Origin: Deltaproteobacteria bacterium
Lineage (GTDB): Bacteria; Desulfobacterota; JADFXK01
DNA: 11,373 nt
Direction of reading: 5' to 3'
NCBI GenBank assembly: GCA_015233295.1
Contig: JADFYC010000078.1
Coordinates: forward strand, 533-11,905
Part shown: positions 5,706 to 11,373 of the stretch, piece after piece
Layout of the letters: each line of letters begins with the position of its first letter
How positions within the stretch are numbered: the first letter of the stretch is position 1
Position numbers and translations under genes: made by a program
The notes under the pieces: generated by a model
What the model was told of the DNA's origin: nothing
Seen by the model: the letters and a program-made list of their open reading frames with translations, nothing else
Databases searched by the model: none

Positions 5706-6595
5706 GCGGGCATAGTGAGCCAATCCGGCAGGCGGTTAAGGATGGCTGGATTCAAGGACAGCATAGCGTTAATACCTGGTTTAGTCTGTTGGGGGAGTTG
5801 GCCCGATACAAGACTGAAAGGGACAGACTCCGGGCCCGCTATGGGAAACTTGCCCGGATATCCCTTTTCCTGCTCTCTATTATGGGGGTGGTTTCTTGGG
5901 TGTTACTTCCCCAGCCTCTCCGCCTCCACCCGGCCATCTTCATCGCGGTTTATGCCCTAGATCTAATCCTGGCCGGGACGATGATCTTGGGGATCGTCGG
6001 CTACATCTGGTTAAGAGGGAAAGTGGTGATCAACGACTTTTCCCTTCTGTTGATTCCCGCACTCAAAATGATTAAAGACGACCTGAAGCCGGGGAGTCGC
6101 GTCAAGCTCAAACTGGATCTCCGGGGACCGATCAAGGAAAAAATCTTAAGAGAACGCAAGCTGCCGCCGGGCCATTATGTGAAGTTGACGGAGACGATTT
6201 ACAGTGACCGCTGGCTGGAGATGGAAGCCGTTTTAGTCAAAGGTCATCGGCTGATCTTCCGTATAACCAACAAATATCTCCGTTATAAAAGCACACGCCG
6301 CAACCCTCGCGGCAAATTCAAGTTTAAAACTAAATGGAAAAAGATTGTTATGGTGACCGGATCCATCCGCCCGAACGCCCAACGATTGCAGGTCGACCCC
6401 GTGAAGTTGAAGGACTCCCGAATTTCCGGGAAAACAAAGTTCAAAAATAAAAAAGGGGGCAGTTGCCGCCTGTCCCGCAAGTACAAATTCAAACCCGAAT
6501 CCATCGCCGACTCCATGACCATCGCTCCTCAAGAGTTAATCGGCTTGTCCTTCAACCTGTGTTCCTTTTTGTCTCCGCCGACCCCGGGGAAGTGA
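5702..6595 (+). CDS. Unrecognised two-helix membrane protein with a basic, beta-rich C-terminal domain
   Basis: I do not recognise this 297-residue protein. An amphipathic, charged N-terminus (about 1-50) is followed by two hydrophobic helices at roughly 52-70 and 78-104. The remaining 190 residues are strongly basic and alternate hydrophobic and polar residues in a way that suggests beta strands, with stretches such as VKLKLDLRG (134-142) and GKFKFKTKWKKIVMVTG (204-220). There is no signal peptide or enzyme motif. The helix hairpin would leave both ends on the same side, and the positive charge favours the cytoplasm. Its ATG overlaps the hypC stop, and the next gene begins 4 bases after its stop, so it is transcribed with the hydrogenase maturation genes. 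A role in hydrogenase function is only a guess from position. Confidence 0.75.
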   Translation: MSGHSEPIRQAVKDGWIQGQHSVNTWFSLLGELARYKTERDRLRARYGKLARISLFLLSIMGVVSWVLLPQPLRLHPAIFIAVYALDLILAGTMILGIVGYIWLRGKVVINDFSLLLIPALKMIKDDLKPGSRVKLKLDLRGPIKEKILRERKLPPGHYVKLTETIYSDRWLEMEAVLVKGHRLIFRITNKYLRYKSTRRNPRGKFKFKTKWKKIVMVTGSIRPNAQRLQVDPVKLKDSRISGKTKFKNKKGGSCRLSRKYKFKPESIADSMTIAPQELIGLSFNLCSFLSPPTPGK

Positions 6596-6599
6596 TGCT

Positions 6600-7058
6600 A
6601 TGAAAGATTTCAGTGGATTATCTTGCCGATCAAAGAAGGGGCTGTTGTTTCTGCGAGACTGCGCCGAATCTGCCTCCGCCTGGTGTGGCCGGTGTGGCCG
6701 GCCCATCTGCAGCCGGCATCAAATGATGGTTGAAAGCCTGTTGGCCTGCCCCGAATGCGCCGCAGTCGCGAAAGAGGAAGGACCTCAGAACTCCGAGTAC
6801 ACATCCGACTGGGAAGACGTTTATGCGTCAACAGCGGATGCGCCCCGGTCCGCAGTGTCCGAGACGCAGGAGCGGAATCGACTTTATGTGGAATTTGGCT
6901 ATATTCCTTTCTTCTATGGATCCCACCACTATTACTCCGACAGCGACTTCCAGACCTTTGATAATCGGTTCATCGACCATGACCCCAAAGACGGACCCAT
7001 CCTGGCTCAGGCCGGACAAACGGCCAAAGACGACACCGGCGACGAACTGGAAAGCTGA
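6600..7058 (+). CDS. Unrecognised zinc-finger-like protein with an acidic, aromatic tail
   Basis: This 152-residue protein has no clear family. Residues 21-53 carry a metal-site pattern: Cys21, Cys29, Cys32, Cys37, His40, Cys50 and Cys53, with CGRCGRPIC in the middle and ACPEC at the end. It resembles a B-box or cross-brace zinc finger. The C-terminal half is rich in Tyr, Phe, His and Asp (YVEFGYIPFFYGSHHYYSDSD and what follows, about 100-135) and looks partly disordered. There is no membrane helix. It follows the membrane protein by 4 bases, so the two probably act as a pair, the finger domain perhaps recruiting or sensing for its membrane partner. A weak terminator follows its stop. Confidence 0.75.
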   Translation: MKDFSGLSCRSKKGLLFLRDCAESASAWCGRCGRPICSRHQMMVESLLACPECAAVAKEEGPQNSEYTSDWEDVYASTADAPRSAVSETQERNRLYVEFGYIPFFYGSHHYYSDSDFQTFDNRFIDHDPKDGPILAQAGQTAKDDTGDELES

Positions 7059-7086
7059 TCTTAAAAGCACAACATACAGGACATAG

Positions 7087-7114
7087 AGAAAACACCGAGC
7101 TGTGTTCTGTTTTT
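7087..7114 (+). terminator. Weak intrinsic terminator ending the hydrogenase-linked run
   Basis: AACAC (7091-7095) pairs with GTGTT (7102-7106) around a 6-base loop. It can be lengthened to AGAACAC/GTGTTCT with a two-base bulge, and five T follow at 7110-7114. It lies 28 bases after the stop of the zinc-finger gene and before the best start of the glycosyltransferase. The short, AT-rich stem makes it only moderately convincing. Confidence 0.4.
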
Positions 7115-7146
7115 CCCGAAATGTCAAGATCCGGTATCGGACTGCG

Positions 7147-8307
7147 ATGAAACGCGACCCTCAGATTCCGCACATTTTATGGATTACCGGACGCTATCCG
7201 CCGCTTCCCGGGGGCATGGCCGTTAGTTGTGATCGCCAGGTCCAGGGATTACGCCGCCGCGGCTTGGCCATTGATGTGGTCGCCCTGGTCCGGCCGGACG
7301 CGGCCACCGGCATCCACAAAGTCGACCGTGACGGCGGGAGCGACTTTCTCCTGGCCCAGTCCGCCCACGAAGGGACCCTGGCCCAGCGTATCTGGCGCCT
7401 GGTGCTGGAAACACAGGTACGGCGGCCCTACACTCACGTGGTTGGGTTCGGCGCCGGCCGGGCTGGATATCTGGCCGGGACTTTTGCCGCCTGGTTGGGG
7501 TGCTCGTCGTTGGCTCTGGTCCGCGGGAATGATTTTGACCGGGACTGGTTCAACCCTCGGCTGGGCTATTGGGTGCGCGAAACCCTGAGCCGGGCTACGG
7601 TTATCGGAGCGGTGTCAGGTGATGCGGTGAGACGGATTGGAGCCCTGTTCCCAGGTCGGGACGTCCGCTTCACCCCCAATGGAGTGAATCCGGATGACTG
7701 GGCATTATTGCCGGAAGACCGGCAGATCCGGGATGAACTTCGGAGCCGTTTGGCCGTAGATGGGCGTCGGGTGTGCGGGTTGTTTGGTCAACTAAAATAT
7801 AAGAAGCGAGTCCCATTTTGGCTGGCCGCCTTGCGCCAGGCCGGTCTGGTTTCTAAGGTCAGCCTGTTGATTGTGGGCCGTCTGGATGAGGAGACGCAGG
7901 GAATCCTGGCCGACCCGGCCCTGGTCCCCGACCATGAGGTGATTCAATTCTCCCCTCGCGACCGGTTGCCGGGACTCTATGCCGCATGTGATTATATCGT
8001 CTTGCCTTCGCTGTTTGAAGGGATGCCCAACGTCTTGCTGGAAGCCATGGCTATGGGGGTGGTCCCCATCGTGTCCACTGCCGGGGCTATGGGTGACGTC
8101 GTCCGGCATGGAGAAACCGGATTTGTCTTTCCCCCCGAAGATCGACAGGCCGCGGCAGCAGTCACCGCACAGGCCCTGGCCTTAGACGAGTCCGACCTGG
8201 CCGCCATGGGCGCCAGAGCCAAAGACCAGGTCGGCAGAGACTTCTCCATCGCCCGGGAATTGGACATTTTGGGCGATATCCTGGGGCTGCCGAGCGGGTT
8301 AACCTGA
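7147..8307 (+). CDS. GT4-family (GT-B fold) glycosyltransferase
   Basis: This enzyme probably transfers a sugar from a nucleotide-sugar donor to a lipid or polysaccharide acceptor at the cytoplasmic face. With the ATG at 7147 it is 386 residues long, normal for the family. The N-terminal half has the acceptor-side opening HILWITGRYPPLPGGMAV (9-26) with its glycine-rich loop. The C-terminal half has the donor-site features: GQLKYKKRV (214-222), a SLLIVGRLDEE strand (239-249), and FEGMPNVLLEAMAMG (290-304) with Glu291 and Glu299 of the EX7E motif. An in-frame GTG at 7102 would add 15 residues, but it lies inside the terminator and adds nothing conserved. The ribosome binding site is weak. The gene stands alone and is convergent with the signalling operon, so donor and acceptor cannot be inferred. 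Confidence 0.88.
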   Translation: MKRDPQIPHILWITGRYPPLPGGMAVSCDRQVQGLRRRGLAIDVVALVRPDAATGIHKVDRDGGSDFLLAQSAHEGTLAQRIWRLVLETQVRRPYTHVVGFGAGRAGYLAGTFAAWLGCSSLALVRGNDFDRDWFNPRLGYWVRETLSRATVIGAVSGDAVRRIGALFPGRDVRFTPNGVNPDDWALLPEDRQIRDELRSRLAVDGRRVCGLFGQLKYKKRVPFWLAALRQAGLVSKVSLLIVGRLDEETQGILADPALVPDHEVIQFSPRDRLPGLYAACDYIVLPSLFEGMPNVLLEAMAMGVVPIVSTAGAMGDVVRHGETGFVFPPEDRQAAAAVTAQALALDESDLAAMGARAKDQVGRDFSIARELDILGDILGLPSGLT

Positions 8308-8340
8308 CTCATTAAAATTGAGAGCCGTGATTAAAACAGG

Positions 8341-10086
8341 TTAAGCCTCGACTTCGGCCGGCTCTTGCCAAACATAGACCGCCTCGACCATGTTACCCCG
8401 GTCGTAGTAGACCAGTTCTTGGCACAGAGAGCGGACCAGGGTCACGCCCCGGCCGGAAAAAGCCTGCTCGTCAGGTGGTTGAGAAATGACCTGGCGGAAG
8501 TCAAAACCCTGGCCGCTATCTTCCATCCGGACGACCAGCTTTCTCCCGGTGTCCCGGCGGTAGAACAGCACGTCCACTTTGATCCATCCATGGTCCAAAG
8601 CCGCCAACCGATCATGCAGCGCAGTGTAGTAGCTTTCAAAACCCTCCGGAGTAGCCTTGAGTCGGCAATCCAAACCCAATAGTCCATGTTCCAGGGCATT
8701 ATCGTAAAGTTCTGATAAAATCAGATAGAGATTTGTTTTGTGGTGTTTCAAGGCCGGTTCATTCCGCTCCATCATCTCATAGAGGACCATGGCCAGATTA
8801 TTGTGGGGCAGTCTAGGTGGGGAAAGATTGACTCTTATTTGCCAATCGGATGATCCATACAGAGTTATTCGGCCCTGTTCGGCCACGGGACAGCGGACTG
8901 ACGTTACGTCGCACCTGATATCGGCCAGAGTGATATCGTCCCGTTGTTCGGCCGTGACGCAAAATTCCCGGAGACCCTTTTGAATCTCTTCGAACCCCTG
9001 GTTGGCATCGGGGATGCCGGTCAAGGTCTTTTCCAATAAGGATTGGCCGAACATCTCACCTTGCGGGTTAATGGCTTCGATGATTCCGTCGGAGTAAACG
9101 TAAATGTGGTCGCCGTCTTCGATGGCCATTTCTTCGATCGTGCCGTAATAATGGTCAATGGGGACGAGGCCCAAGGGGATTAGTTTGGATGGGAACCGTC
9201 TCTTCAGCTCCCCTTGGGAACCGATGACCAGGACATCGGGCAGACCACAGTTGAGGACCTGGGCCTTGCGTTTGATATTGTCTAAGGCGATCAAGCAGGC
9301 GCAACAAAACAACCCGGTGGGCAAGATCAATCGCAACTGGTCATTAAGTTCGCCCATGATGTCGCCGATGGAAAACCCTTTGGCAGACATGGAACTAAAA
9401 ACTCGGGCCACCGAGGTGGCGCCGATGGCGGCAGACAGTCCATGGCCGGTGAAATCTCCCAGCAGGATATGTTGTTCTCCCCCCGGGGTGGATGATGCAA
9501 ACAAGATGTCGCCACTGACGTTTTTAGCTGGGGATATCATGAACCTGACATTGGGGGCGTCAGGGTTCTCCCGATGAATGATCTTGGAAAAGACTCTTTC
9601 GGCCAGGTCCAGATCGCGTTGGACTTGTTGGTTAAGAATTTGGATCTCGTCGTATGATTTGGTCAGTAACTCGTTTTGGGTCTTAAGTAGATCATGACTC
9701 CTCTTTAGGGCTAGAGCTGATTTGATCCGGGTCAGGAACACGGTCGGGCTAATGGGTTTGGCAATAAAATCGATGGCGCCCGCCTCAAAACTGGCCTTAA
9801 GGGTCTGTTCATCATCATCGGAAGTGATCATGATGATGGGGACGTGGCTGGTGGCGTCGCAGCTTCTAACTCTTCGGCAGAATGCAAACCCATCCAGTTC
9901 CGGCATGGTCACATCAAGCAACAACAAGTCGGGTGGAGTCTCGGCGACCTGGGCCCAGGCCTCGGTTGAGGAAGAAAAGCACCGGGTCCGGGTGAAGCCA
10001 TTCTTTTTTAAAAGATGGGCGATAACAGTCAAATAGGTCAGGTCATCATCCACCGCGACAATCGCCATGTCCGAAAGGTTGTCCAT
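8341..10086 (-). CDS. Response regulator with SpoIIE/RsbU-type phosphatase and C-terminal HATPase domain
   Basis: This 581-residue cytosolic signalling protein has three modules. Residues 7-122 are a receiver domain with the acidic triad Asp13-15, phospho-acceptor Asp58 in LLLLDVTMPELDGF, Ser89 and Lys110. A coiled-coil-like linker (about 125-165) follows. Residues 170-392 are a PP2C/SpoIIE phosphatase with SGD (Asp193), LGDFTGHG (Asp211), YSDGIIEA (Asp333) and QRDDIT (Asp383/384). Residues 450-575 are an RsbW-like HATPase with an N box SELYDNALEHG (458-468), EDSGQGFDF (522-530) and GRGVTLVRSL (545-554). Such proteins are expected to dephosphorylate, and perhaps rephosphorylate, a STAS partner; one is encoded just upstream. 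The ATG at 10086 has GCGAGG five bases before it, with a short heptamer array further upstream. The likely input is a histidine kinase acting on Asp58, but no intact kinase is in the window. Confidence 0.93.
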   Translation of the reverse strand: MDNLSDMAIVAVDDDLTYLTVIAHLLKKNGFTRTRCFSSSTEAWAQVAETPPDLLLLDVTMPELDGFAFCRRVRSCDATSHVPIIMITSDDDEQTLKASFEAGAIDFIAKPISPTVFLTRIKSALALKRSHDLLKTQNELLTKSYDEIQILNQQVQRDLDLAERVFSKIIHRENPDAPNVRFMISPAKNVSGDILFASSTPGGEQHILLGDFTGHGLSAAIGATSVARVFSSMSAKGFSIGDIMGELNDQLRLILPTGLFCCACLIALDNIKRKAQVLNCGLPDVLVIGSQGELKRRFPSKLIPLGLVPIDHYYGTIEEMAIEDGDHIYVYSDGIIEAINPQGEMFGQSLLEKTLTGIPDANQGFEEIQKGLREFCVTAEQRDDITLADIRCDVTSVRCPVAEQGRITLYGSSDWQIRVNLSPPRLPHNNLAMVLYEMMERNEPALKHHKTNLYLILSELYDNALEHGLLGLDCRLKATPEGFESYYTALHDRLAALDHGWIKVDVLFYRRDTGRKLVVRMEDSGQGFDFRQVISQPPDEQAFSGRGVTLVRSLCQELVYYDRGNMVEAVYVWQEPAEVEA

Positions 10087-10099
10087 GGAACCTCGCCAA

Positions 10100-10120
10100 A
10101 TTACGGGTTATGGGTTGAGT
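10100..10120 (-). repeat. Short 7-base tandem array upstream of the phosphatase gene
   Basis: In the sense direction of the phosphatase gene, three consecutive 7-base units (ACTCAAC, CCATAAC, CCGTAAT) fill most of the 37-base gap after the STAS gene. The array ends 13 bases before the ATG. Units and position match the longer arrays before rsmD and hyaD, but three units alone would not be striking. Confidence 0.45.
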
Positions 10121-10123
10121 AGG

Positions 10124-10429
10124 CTAACCCAGATGAAACATCTTATCGAAATGGACGGTTCGGATGATTCTTTTGACATCGGGACTGCAATTTAGAAGGC
10201 TGATATCGGACTTTCCTCCACCGGCCTTTTCCCGCAGAATCAACAGCATACCTAGCGCCGAACTATCGATGTACTCCACCGCAGCCAGATCTACAACTAT
10301 CTTGGCCACCGAGCCCAGCTTATCCTTGTAAGCTTGAATGAAATCACTGTGGGCAGTGATGTCGAACCTGCCGGTGACGCTGATGGTGAGTATTGTTCCT
10401 TCCTCAGAACTAACTGTCTTAACAGGCAT
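10124..10429 (-). CDS. STAS-domain protein, anti-sigma factor antagonist type
   Basis: This single STAS domain of 101 residues belongs to the SpoIIAA/RsbV class. The conserved DSSALGML stretch (55-62) carries Ser56 at the position phosphorylated in SpoIIAA, and the flanking VVDLAAVEYI strand (45-54) is typical. It is expected to switch between phospho- and dephospho-forms and, when unphosphorylated, to bind an anti-sigma kinase or another partner. I chose the ATG at 10429 because GGAGG lies 9 bases upstream and the domain starts there. A TTG at 10489 would add 20 residues that do not look like part of the domain. It lies 37 bases ahead of the phosphatase/HATPase gene, its presumed enzyme. No sigma factor or separate anti-sigma gene is in the window, so the output may not be transcriptional. 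Confidence 0.9.
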   Translation of the reverse strand: MPVKTVSSEEGTILTISVTGRFDITAHSDFIQAYKDKLGSVAKIVVDLAAVEYIDSSALGMLLILREKAGGGKSDISLLNCSPDVKRIIRTVHFDKMFHLG

Positions 10430-10492
10430 AATCTTTAGCCTCCGGATAATATTGATGGAAGGAGAGACTCGTTCTGAGTAAGCGATCAAGCT

Positions 10493-10729
10493 TTAACTCT
10501 GGAGCTGGCAGTCCACCACTTCCTGCAACTTTTTCGCCTGGTCCGGTGAGGTGGCCAGAAGGGCCATTCCGACCATGATATAATTACCGGCCGGATTAAT
10601 ATTCCGAACCTCCGCCTTCATCTGATCGATGATGAGTTGATTCGTCCCGGATAACGTGATAAGAGCTAACTGGCCGACAAGAAAAGTACCGGTAATGGCT
10701 TCGTTGTCGGTTATCTTGATACGGGCCAT
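10493..10729 (-). CDS. Small unrecognised protein, first gene of the STAS/phosphatase operon (possibly PilZ-like)
   Basis: This 78-residue protein starts MARIKITDNEAITGTF and ends in a charged helix, SPDQAKKLQEVV (61-72). The centre, roughly AEVRNINPAGNYIMVGMALL (39-58), reads as paired beta strands and recalls the C-terminal half of PilZ-like domains, but the arginine motif that binds c-di-GMP is absent, so this is a weak resemblance. GGAG precedes the ATG by about 9 bases, and a good promoter lies about 60 bases upstream. It sits 63 bases before the STAS start. It shows a similar motif order (AGN, a hydrophobic strand, S-x-D-x-x-K) to the partial minus-strand frame at the right edge. Confidence 0.7.
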   Translation of the reverse strand: MARIKITDNEAITGTFLVGQLALITLSGTNQLIIDQMKAEVRNINPAGNYIMVGMALLATSPDQAKKLQEVVDCQLQS

Positions 10730-10761
10730 AAAATCAACTCCGGTTGAGGGAACTGAAAACC

Positions 10762-10774
10762 GTTAATAATTAAC
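10762..10774 (-). promoter_or_regulatory. Palindrome downstream of the operon promoter (candidate operator)
   Basis: GTTAAT (10762-10767) and ATTAAC (10769-10774) form a perfect palindrome about one base, inside the predicted 5' leader of the minus-strand operon. It lies 16 bases downstream of the -10 element and just after the expected transcription start. A repressor bound here would block initiation or early elongation. This is inferred from position and symmetry only. Confidence 0.35.
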
Positions 10775-10789
10775 CCGGTGAATCGTCTT

Positions 10790-10817
10790 ACTATACCTGG
10801 GAACAAATAAAAGTCAA
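10790..10817 (-). promoter_or_regulatory. Sigma-70-like promoter of the STAS/phosphatase operon
   Basis: On the minus strand, TTGACT (10817-10812) is followed after 16 bases by TATAGT (10795-10790), each one mismatch from consensus. Transcription would begin near 10783, giving a leader of about 55 bases before the ATG at 10729. The element lies at the left end of the opposite-strand kinase remnant. Confidence 0.6.
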
Positions 10818-11245
10818 TATCCTATTCACGGCCCAGGATGTCTTCCAAAGCGGGATCGAACAAGTCCAGGTATTGATGCGAAATATTCGTAACTTTACCA
10901 AAAGCAAAGACTCCATCGAACTGCGGCGCCAGGATCTGTCCGAAGCCTTGGAGGACACTTTGGTCCTGGCCGTCAATTCAATGAGATATGGGATCAAGAT
11001 CCATAAATACCTGGAGATTCCTCTCATGGCCTACTGCGACGTCGACAGCATGAAGCAGGTCTTTCTCAACCTGATCCTGAATGCCGCCCAGGCGATGAAA
11101 GGTACCGGCGAGATCTGGGTAACCGGGAAACAAAAACGAGACCTGGTCTGCGTGTCCATCAAAGACTCGGGGCCGGGAATAGCCCAGGAGATCAGGGACA
11201 AAATATTTGAGGCTTTTCTTTATCTTCTGAAACAGGAGGGACAAT
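10801..11245 (+). pseudogene. Histidine kinase remnant, truncated at both ends
   Basis: The plus frame is open from 10774 (after a TAA at 10771) to 11295 and reads as the core of a sensor kinase. First comes a helix like the second helix of the dimerisation domain (QVQVLMRNIRNFTKSKD, from about 10861). The HATPase N box follows, QVFLNLILNAAQAM at 11056-11097, then the G1 box KDSGPGIAQEIRDKIFEAF to 11217. The phospho-acceptor His helix and any sensor domain are missing upstream. After FEAF, where FF-T/S-T-K...GTGLGL is expected, only KQEGQ (11229-11243) is recognisable, and the G2 box is absent. There is no plausible start or RBS; the nearest candidate is a TTG at 10873. It is inferred to be a dead fragment, since ATP binding could not work without the lid and G2 segment. 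Confidence 0.75.
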
Positions 11246-11373
11246 ATCCAAGACCAATATGTGCATGTTACCGGCCAGGTCCTTTAACGGAATGACCATT
11301 ACCTGCCCTATCCAGGTGATTGAGTCGCCGGGCAAGGATCGGGATGATAACAGGCAGGTCAGGGAGATCAACT
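11192..11373 (-). CDS. 3' end of an unrecognised protein (partial, enters from the right edge)
   Basis: A minus-strand frame is open from the right edge to a TGA at 11192-11194, giving about 60 residues. It looks coding up to about 11245: SITWIGQVMVIPLKDLAGN, then MHILVLDIVPPVSEDKEK. Alternating hydrophobic residues around a glycine/asparagine turn suggest beta strands, recalling the C-terminal half of PilZ-like domains and of the 78-residue protein at 10493-10729. The last 15 or so codons lie antisense to the kinase remnant, so the natural end may have been replaced when the two sequences were joined. A plus-strand frame over the same bases (ATG at 11259 or 11265) is also open to the edge but looks less protein-like. 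Confidence 0.45.
   Translation of the reverse strand, partial: LISLTCLLSSRSLPGDSITWIGQVMVIPLKDLAGNMHILVLDIVPPVSEDKEKPQIFCP

Noticed and set aside
7102..7146. Upstream GTG start for the glycosyltransferase
   Set aside because: The extra 15 residues are encoded by the candidate terminator hairpin and T-run and show nothing conserved. The ATG at 7147 gives the normal family N-terminus.
10430..10489. TTG start giving a 20-residue N-terminal extension of the STAS protein
   Set aside because: The ATG at 10429 has a clear GGAGG site and begins at the expected edge of the domain; the extension lacks an RBS of similar quality.
11259..11373. Plus-strand partial gene starting at ATG 11259 or 11265
   Set aside because: GGAGGG lies about 18 bases away, too far for a normal RBS, and the opposite-strand frame has a more protein-like hydrophobic pattern. 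It cannot be excluded without more sequence.

Overview
The window looks like a chromosomal segment from a moderately GC-rich, anaerobic, hydrogen-metabolising member of the Desulfobacterota (old Deltaproteobacteria). The evidence is a Tat-exported, cytochrome-b-less [NiFe] hydrogenase of the Desulfovibrio gigas type, with coaD and rsmD as housekeeping neighbours. I can only support this lineage from protein style; a species assignment (for example a Desulfobacca-like bacterium) would need a database search.

Left part (1-1500): the 3' end of an unrecognised plus-strand gene runs convergently into coaD (phosphopantetheine adenylyltransferase). Upstream of coaD on the same minus strand lies rsmD (16S rRNA m2G966 methyltransferase, TTG start). 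A degenerate array of 7-base units sits just before the rsmD start.

Middle part (1500-7115): a roughly 600-base non-coding stretch carries a good sigma-70-like promoter and a long leader. The hydrogenase cluster follows: small subunit, large subunit, a strong stem-loop, maturation endopeptidase and hypC (TTG start). Two unrecognised genes are tightly coupled behind hypC: a two-helix membrane protein and a zinc-finger-like acidic/aromatic protein. A weak terminator closes the run. Together these genes would make, export and mature a periplasmic H2-oxidising or H2-producing enzyme. The other hyp genes and the redox partner are not in the window.

Right part (7147-11373): a stand-alone GT4-type glycosyltransferase is convergent with a minus-strand signalling operon. 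In transcription order the operon holds a 78-residue protein, a STAS anti-sigma-antagonist-like protein, and a large receiver / SpoIIE-type phosphatase / HATPase protein. This resembles a partner-switching module with phosphatase and kinase-like domains fused. Its promoter lies at the left end of a histidine-kinase remnant on the opposite strand that has lost both ends. A minus-strand partial gene enters from the right edge and runs into the same remnant.

The most unusual signal is a degenerate heptamer ending in AAC, repeated in tandem on the gene-sense strand 13-15 bases upstream of the start codons of three unrelated genes (rsmD, the hydrogenase protease and the receiver/phosphatase gene).
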